From: Collimonas rhizosphaerae
GTDB taxonomy: Bacteria > Pseudomonadota > Gammaproteobacteria > Burkholderiales > Burkholderiaceae_D
Assembly (NCBI RefSeq): GCF_038896935.1
Contig: NZ_JBANDC010000003.1
Span: forward strand, 124,001-188,000
Direction: 5' to 3'
DNA length: 64,000 nt
Position 1 is the stretch's first letter. Each line of letters starts with the position of its first letter. The notes under the pieces are model-generated. The model worked only from the letters and a program-made list of their open reading frames with translations, did no database searches and was not told where the DNA came from. Positions 59,133-64,000 of the stretch are shown in pieces. The translations under genes were made by a program, and so were the position numbers.

Positions 59133-61823
59133 TCACCAGAGATAACGCAAGCCGAGAGTGACCCGGTTCACACGGTTATGCGATTCCGCCTGGTAGTCGT
59201 AGTCGGCGAACAGGTTCATGCGCGGCGAAACGGTGTATGACAGGCTCAGTCCTGCCAGCACCGCATCGCGGCCCAGGTCCACGCCCTTCACCGTGAAATC
59301 GCTGCCCGGGGCGCCAATCAGGGTCGCCTGGTATTGCGCCTGGGCGTCCATGAACTCATGCATCCAGCGCAACTGCGCGCCGAACGTGATGAAACCCGTG
59401 GACAGCGGCAGGTCCTGGCTGGCCTTGATGCCGAGGCTGCTGCGCAAGCTGTTCAAGGTAGTGCTGTGGGTGGACAATCCCAGGTTCTCGGCATCGGTTT
59501 CGGTGAAGCCGTCCTGGCGCAAGCGCGTGTAATGCAAGGCGGTGAACGGCTGCAGGACAAAACGTTCGTCCAGTTTCGCACGATAGCCCAGTTCACCGTA
59601 GGCGCTTGCCTGCTGGCCGTCATAGGAACTCTTGGCGCGCAGCGTGGAGCCGGTTCCGGTCAGCACGTCGCGCTGGATGCCGGTACGCTGTATCGCGTAG
59701 CTGGCGATCGCATCGACATACAGCGGACCTGGAGCGTAACTGGCATAGGCGCCGATCTTGTAGCTGTCGAGCTTGCCGTTGCCGTTGTAATCGTCGAAGT
59801 CGGCGTTCAGGTGGGCATAATCGAAGCCGCCGCCGACAATCCAATCGTTACCTACAGCACGGTCGACGCCGGCGCTGATGCCGCCTATCCGGTAGCTCGC
59901 GCCGGAGGTGTCCGCGGTGGCGCTCAATTTACCGAAAGAACCGTAGGGGCGTACCCACACGCCGTTATCGCCAACCTTGCGCCTGCCCTCGCGCTGGGTG
60001 TCCAGGCGTATCGACAGAGCGCGGCCGAACAGGTCGTTTTCACGCAGGGCGAGTTGCGAGAAGGTTGCATGGACGCCGCCGGTGAGGCTGCCTACGGTTG
60101 CCTGCAACTCTGCCTTATCCAGCAAGTTGAGGGTATTGATCGTCTCCGCCAGCGCACCCGTGGCTACCGGCACGCCAGCTGGCGTAACTGCGGGCGGCAC
60201 CGGTTCCTGGGGCGTGGCCTGGGGCCGGCTGGTGTCGATGGCTTGCCCGATCGCTGCATTGTTGCCGCTGGTGACCGCCGTCGCGATCGGCGCGCGGGTA
60301 ATCACCAGGTAGGCATTGCCGTTGTCATACGCCAGCGTTGGCGTCAGCAACGCCGTTGCGTTCGCTTGCAGCTGGCTGAAAGTGCCGGTGACGCCGCCCG
60401 CGGCGGTGACAATCGGCAACCGGACCTGGTCAGGATAAGAACCCGGCAGCATGGCCGCATTCACGGTTCCTCCCTGCAGGCTGGCAGTGCCGCCTACAGT
60501 CAGCAAGCCGGCGGAAACCGGCGACGCCTCGGTCTGGAATATGCCATTTGCCGCATGGGTGAAATTTCCCGTCACGGTCAGGCCGCCGCTGCCGTCGCCG
60601 ACGCCTGGATGCAGGGTGCCCTGGTTCAGCAGGTTGCCGGCAATCGTGCCGCCGTTGCCGGCCAGGGTTGCTCCCGAGGCGACGGTGGTTGCTCCGCCCA
60701 GGCTGCCAGTGAGGTTAAAGAGGCCGCTCTGGATTTGCGCAGTAGTGAAAACACCGTTGCCGCTCCAGGTCCAGCTGTCGCCCTGCGCCTGCAAGCTGGC
60801 AAAATTAGTAAATGCATTCGAGGCCGTGCCCGATCCCTGCAGCACTACGCCGCTGCCGGCGTTGCCGCCGCCATTGGCAGCGCCGTTGATCACCGAACCG
60901 GTTCTCAATATCAGCGTATTGACGCCGGTGCCCATCGAAATCGCCGTGCCGGAGCCGCTCTGCAACAGGCCGGCATTGATGACGGTGCTGCTGCCGTTGA
61001 GAGTGCGCACCGCAGCGCCCTGCTGGCTGATGATCTGGCCGCCGGCCTGGTTCTCGATGCTGGCCGTAAAACTGGAACCCACGGTATTTGAAAACACCGC
61101 GTCGGAACCTGTGCCTGAAGCGTTGATCGTGCCGCTGTTGACGAGCTTGTCGTTATTGCCCTGCATGTACACGGTAGGACTGCTGGCGCCGCTGGTCGAC
61201 AGGCTACCGCTGTTGGTCACCGTACCGCTGCCGCCGAGGATGGAGATGGCGCGGGCGTTGCTGCCTGCGGTGGTAATCGTCCCTGAGTTGCTGATGGTGT
61301 TGTTCAACTGGCCAAGATTGGTCTGGCCCCAGGCGGCGGATATGCCGAAGGCATTGGGACCCGTGGTGGAAATGGTGCCCTGGTTGATCAGCGTGTTGCC
61401 GCTGCCGTTGGCGGCCATGCCGTCGTTGAAGGCGCCGGTGGTGCTGATGCTGGCCTGGGCGCCGTTGGTGAGCTGGTTGTTGTTGTTTAAGCCGAGCAGC
61501 GCGGCGCCTCGGTTGCCGCCGGTGCCGCCGCCGCCGGTCAGGGTGATGCTGCCGTTGCTGGTGACGGTGCTTGAGGTATCCACCTGAAAACCGACCGGGC
61601 TGGTGCTGCGCGGAATATTCGCCACTACGCTGGAATCCAGCGTGACCGTCACGCCGGTGCTGCCGGCTTGTGCCGCAACAGGTGTTGCAACGGCGCCGGA
61701 ACAGCTTACCGAAACGCCGCTGGCAGGTGCATTGCTGCTGCAGGTAGCGTGCGCCTGGGTAATCAAGGTTCCGGCAAATGCGATGACGACGCCATTCATG
61801 CTTTTCTTGAGTGCTCGTTGCAT
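59133..61823 (-). CDS. Classical autotransporter (type Va) adhesin-like protein
   Basis: The 896-residue protein has a signal peptide (VVIAFAGTLITQAHA, cleavage near 27), a Gly/Asn/Ser/Thr-rich beta-helical passenger with N-x-GTI-type repeats (residues about 60-480), a Pro-rich linker and a C-terminal autotransporter barrel (about 640-896) ending in LGLRYLW, the aromatic terminus recognised by the BAM machinery. No protease or lipase motif is seen. Two cysteines near the N-terminus (TCSS, SCSG) could form a disulfide. A GAGGAGCGACC ribosome-binding site precedes the ATG. Confidence 0.92.
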   Translation of the reverse strand: MQRALKKSMNGVVIAFAGTLITQAHATCSSNAPASGVSVSCSGAVATPVAAQAGSTGVTVTLDSSVVANIPRSTSPVGFQVDTSSTVTSNGSITLTGGGGTGGNRGAALLGLNNNNQLTNGAQASISTTGAFNDGMAANGSGNTLINQGTISTTGPNAFGISAAWGQTNLGQLNNTISNSGTITTAGSNARAISILGGSGTVTNSGSLSTSGASSPTVYMQGNNDKLVNSGTINASGTGSDAVFSNTVGSSFTASIENQAGGQIISQQGAAVRTLNGSSTVINAGLLQSGSGTAISMGTGVNTLILRTGSVINGAANGGGNAGSGVVLQGSGTASNAFTNFASLQAQGDSWTWSGNGVFTTAQIQSGLFNLTGSLGGATTVASGATLAGNGGTIAGNLLNQGTLHPGVGDGSGGLTVTGNFTHAANGIFQTEASPVSAGLLTVGGTASLQGGTVNAAMLPGSYPDQVRLPIVTAAGGVTGTFSQLQANATALLTPTLAYDNGNAYLVITRAPIATAVTSGNNAAIGQAIDTSRPQATPQEPVPPAVTPAGVPVATGALAETINTLNLLDKAELQATVGSLTGGVHATFSQLALRENDLFGRALSIRLDTQREGRRKVGDNGVWVRPYGSFGKLSATADTSGASYRIGGISAGVDRAVGNDWIVGGGFDYAHLNADFDDYNGNGKLDSYKIGAYASYAPGPLYVDAIASYAIQRTGIQRDVLTGTGSTLRAKSSYDGQQASAYGELGYRAKLDERFVLQPFTALHYTRLRQDGFTETDAENLGLSTHSTTLNSLRSSLGIKASQDLPLSTGFITFGAQLRWMHEFMDAQAQYQATLIGAPGSDFTVKGVDLGRDAVLAGLSLSYTVSPRMNLFADYDYQAESHNRVNRVTLGLRYLW

Positions 61824-61963
61824 GGTCGCTCCTCAGTCAATGCACTATGCATGTGCTTATTGTAGTCAGACTATTATTAATTTCCACGAAGAAACTATTG
61901 TATTTGCTATGGAAGACCATGGCAACCCGGTAAACGTTCACAAAAATTACCTGCACCAGGCGT

Positions 61964-62000
61964 AAAAAAAGGCGATGCACAATTCCGCTGCATCGCCCTT
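61964..62000 (-). terminator. Terminator of the pit operon
   Basis: GGCGATGCA/TGCATCGCC with a 9-nt loop is followed by T7 on the minus strand, 25 bp past the pit stop. Upstream of the autotransporter (61824-61960) there is a small palindrome TAGTCAGACTA at 61863-61873 and no other clear signal. Confidence 0.85.
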
Positions 62001-62023
62001 TCCGCTTTTTCTTGCAAAATCCC

Positions 62024-63034
62024 TTACAGGATGTGCCTGCCTATCCACCAGGCAATCGCCGCCATGAAGGCCGACGCCGGGATCGTCAGCACCCAGGCCC
62101 AGACGATATTTCCAGCCACTCCCCAGCGTACCGCGGAAACCCGGCGCGCCGCGCCGACGCCGACGATGGCGCCGGTGATGGTGTGGGTAGTCGAGACCGG
62201 AACGCCCAGCATGGTGGCCAGGAACAAGGTGATGGCGCCGCCGGTTTCGGCGCAAAAGCCACCCACCGGTTTCAGCTTGGTGATTTTCTGGCCCATGGTC
62301 TTGACGATGCGCCAGCCGCCGAACAAGGTGCCGAGGCTGATCGCGCTATAGCAGGAAATGATCACCCACCAAGGCGGCAGCGCATCGGTCTGCTGCGAAA
62401 AGCCGGTGGCGATCAGCAGCATCCAGATGATGCCGATGGTCTTTTGCGCATCGTTGCCGCCGTGGCCCAGGCTGTACATCGAAGCCGACACCAGCTGCAG
62501 CCGGCGGAACCATTTGTCGACCTTGCGCGGCGTGGAGCGCACGAAGATCCACGACACCAGCACCATCATGATCGAGCCGAACACGAAACCCAGCAGCGGC
62601 GACAGGACGATGAACGCAATCGTCTTGATCAGGCCGGCCGAGATCAGCGAACCGGTGCCGGCCTTGGCTACCGCAGCGCCGACCAGGCCGCCGATCAAGG
62701 CGTGCGAAGACGACGACGGAATGCCGTAATACCAGGTCAGGATGTTCCAGCAGATGGCGCCGACCAGCGCGCCGAACACGACGTAATGGTCGACCACATT
62801 CGGATCGATGGTGCCCTTGCCCACCGTGGCGGCCACATGCAGCTGGAATACCGCGATCGCAATGAAATTGAACAGGGCCGCCATGGCGACTGCCTGCTGC
62901 GGCTTCAGGACGCCGGTGGAAACCACGGTTGCGATGGCATTGGCGGCATCATGGAAGCCGTTCATGAAATCGAATACCAGCGCCAGTGCAATGAGGAAAA
63001 CGAGAACGTAGATACTGATTTGAAGAGTGTGCAT
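62024..63034 (-). CDS. pitA: Low-affinity inorganic phosphate transporter Pit
   Basis: Pit is a proton-coupled carrier for metal-phosphate. The 336-residue product contains the two PiT signatures (FDFMNGFHDAANAIAT near the N-terminus and HGGNDAQKTIGIIW in the middle) and about ten membrane segments. It is 3 bp after the DUF47 gene, so the two are co-expressed. Relation to a Pho box was not seen. Confidence 0.94.
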   Translation of the reverse strand: MHTLQISIYVLVFLIALALVFDFMNGFHDAANAIATVVSTGVLKPQQAVAMAALFNFIAIAVFQLHVAATVGKGTIDPNVVDHYVVFGALVGAICWNILTWYYGIPSSSSHALIGGLVGAAVAKAGTGSLISAGLIKTIAFIVLSPLLGFVFGSIMMVLVSWIFVRSTPRKVDKWFRRLQLVSASMYSLGHGGNDAQKTIGIIWMLLIATGFSQQTDALPPWWVIISCYSAISLGTLFGGWRIVKTMGQKITKLKPVGGFCAETGGAITLFLATMLGVPVSTTHTITGAIVGVGAARRVSAVRWGVAGNIVWAWVLTIPASAFMAAIAWWIGRHIL

Positions 63035-63037
63035 GGA

Positions 63038-63664
63038 TCAGGCGTTTTCTACGATGATGCCTTCGATGATGTTGGCGACATCTTCGCAACGGTCCGTTAC
63101 CGTTTCCAGCAACTCGTAAATGGCTTTCAGCTTGATCAGGGTGCGCACGTCCGGTTCGTCGCGGAACAGCTTCGACATGGCGGCGCGCATCACGTGGTCG
63201 GCATCCGATTCCAGGCGGTCGATCTCGACACAGATGGCCAGGATTTCACGCGAGTTGTCCATGTTGTGCAGCAGGCCCACCGCGGCCTTGACCTTTTCCG
63301 CGCAACCCAGGCACAGCTCGGCCAGGCGCTTGGCTTCCGGCGTGATGGCCTTGATGTCGTACAGGGAAATGGTCTGCGCCGCGTCTTCCAGCAAATCCAG
63401 GATGTCATCCATGCGCGTGATCAGCTGATGGATGTCGTCGCGATCGATAGGCGTGATGAAAGTCTTGTGCAGCATGTCGATTGCATGATGGGTGACCTGG
63501 TCGGCCTGCTTCTCAATGCCTTCGATAGCGTGCACGCGGATTTCCAGATCGTCGAAATTAGTCATCAACGCCACCATTTCCTTGGCGCCCTTGACGCATA
63601 ACTCTGCGTGCTGGTTAAAGAGCTCAAAGAATTTGCCCTCGGTGGGCATCAATCGTCCAAACAT
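63038..63664 (-). CDS. DUF47 (PhoU-like) Pit accessory protein
   Basis: The 208-residue, mainly helical cytoplasmic protein belongs to the DUF47/PhoU-like family (MFGRLMPTEGKFFELFNQHAEL start, IDRDDIHQLITRMDDILDLLEDAAQ core). Such proteins accompany Pit transporters and modulate phosphate uptake. It is first in the DUF47-pit pair; the 186 bp upstream has no Pho-box or strong promoter that I can assign with confidence. Confidence 0.92.
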   Translation of the reverse strand: MFGRLMPTEGKFFELFNQHAELCVKGAKEMVALMTNFDDLEIRVHAIEGIEKQADQVTHHAIDMLHKTFITPIDRDDIHQLITRMDDILDLLEDAAQTISLYDIKAITPEAKRLAELCLGCAEKVKAAVGLLHNMDNSREILAICVEIDRLESDADHVMRAAMSKLFRDEPDVRTLIKLKAIYELLETVTDRCEDVANIIEGIIVENA

Positions 63665-63850
63665 GTTTATTCTCTCTTCTGAGGGTTAAGCTGAATCTAC
63701 TTACTGCGCTACTTACTAACTGTTATTTGCCGAATATATTGATTTAAAGCAAACAAATGTCACGAAACTGAAATATATCAGGCTCGCCCAAACGTTGCTA
63801 AGCTGGTTTTACCTGTTTCGCATTACTGCAACAAAAAATGGAAACGGCGG

Positions 63851-64000
63851 TCAGTCGCCGCCGTACGGCGCATCCAGATTACCAACGTAATTGTCGAATT
63901 TAGTGTATTGGCCGAGGAAACTCAGCCGGACGCTGCCGATCGGGCCGTTACGCTGCTTGCCGATAATGATTTCGGCGGTGCCCTTTTCTTGCGAATCGGG
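63851..64000 (-). CDS. dnaB: Replicative DNA helicase DnaB, 3' end only
   Basis: The last 49 residues of a DnaB-type helicase are encoded, with the TGA at 63851-63853. The segment GTAEIIIGKQRNGPIGSVRLSF is the diagnostic C-terminal DnaB sequence, followed by LGQYTKFDNYV. The rest lies beyond the right edge. It is too short for more to be said, but the match to DnaB is clear. Confidence 0.93.
   Translation of the reverse strand, partial: PDSQEKGTAEIIIGKQRNGPIGSVRLSFLGQYTKFDNYVGNLDAPYGGD

Noticed and set aside
62012..63601. A 529-codon open frame on the plus strand
   Set aside because: It lies opposite pit and DUF47, and its His/Asp/Gln-rich translation is a shadow of those genes.
63665..63850. 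Pho box before the DUF47-pit pair
   Set aside because: No pair of CTGTCAT-like direct repeats 4 bp apart could be found; only a loose GTGACA is present.
1..64000. CRISPR arrays, prophage genes or intact insertion sequences
   Set aside because: No spaced direct repeats, integrase, transposase or phage structural genes were seen anywhere in the window.

Overview
The window reads as a chromosomal segment of a betaproteobacterium, most likely Burkholderiales and perhaps Oxalobacteraceae (Collimonas/Herbaspirillum-like). That placement is inferred from the proteins, the GC-rich coding bias and the order tig-clpP-clpX-lon-hupB-tRNA-Asp-ppiD. No phage, intact insertion sequence or CRISPR array was seen. 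Nearly everything is core or lineage-core genome, with a few accessory modules: efflux, lipid A modification, an ABC importer and an autotransporter.

Layout. 1-9.9 kb: radA (cut by the left edge), alr and lplT; a tightly overlapping minus-strand run tsaB-rimI-UDG4-DUF1853; a thioredoxin-like gene, a LysR regulator, a small membrane protein, and a divergent pair of LolD/YbbA-type ATPase and tesA. 10-19.9 kb: the protein quality-control block (ppiD, hupB, lon, clpX, clpP, tig, creA), bracketed by tRNA-Asp(GTC) and tRNA-Leu(TAG), with several clear terminators and one strong sigma70 promoter for hupB. 20-28.9 kb: an RND pump with its adaptor, diverging from hpnC-hpnD-hpnE (squalene synthesis for hopanoids) and an FMN 2-hydroxyacid dehydrogenase. 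29-37.2 kb: a secreted ankyrin protein, tatD, rph, a PP2C phosphatase/Ser-Thr kinase pair, yicC, hom and alaA.

37.2-45.9 kb: a complete 4-amino-4-deoxy-L-arabinose (L-Ara4N) lipid A pathway in one direction, in the order Mth938-like, arnT, a single arnE/F-like flippase subunit, arnB, arnC, the formyltransferase half of ArnA, the decarboxylase half of ArnA as a separate gene, and arnD. A peroxiredoxin and a PIN-PhoH fusion follow. 48-54 kb: a metallophosphoesterase, then a nitrate/sulfonate/taurine-type ABC importer (minus strand) diverging from a TctDE/QseBC-like two-component system. 54-59 kb: MarR regulator, outer-membrane factor, EmrA and EmrB form an efflux operon. 59-64 kb: a classical autotransporter, a Pit phosphate transporter with its DUF47 partner, and the 3' end of dnaB at the right edge.

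The observations I would check first are a ten-cytosine tract near the 5' end of the MarR gene, next to a textbook MarR palindrome overlapping its start codon; the split ArnA; the DUF1853 protein encoded in a DNA-repair/translation operon; and several compact inverted-repeat elements between genes (31.3, 37.2, 17.6, 49.7 and 50.6 kb). I did not find an obviously new multi-gene system.
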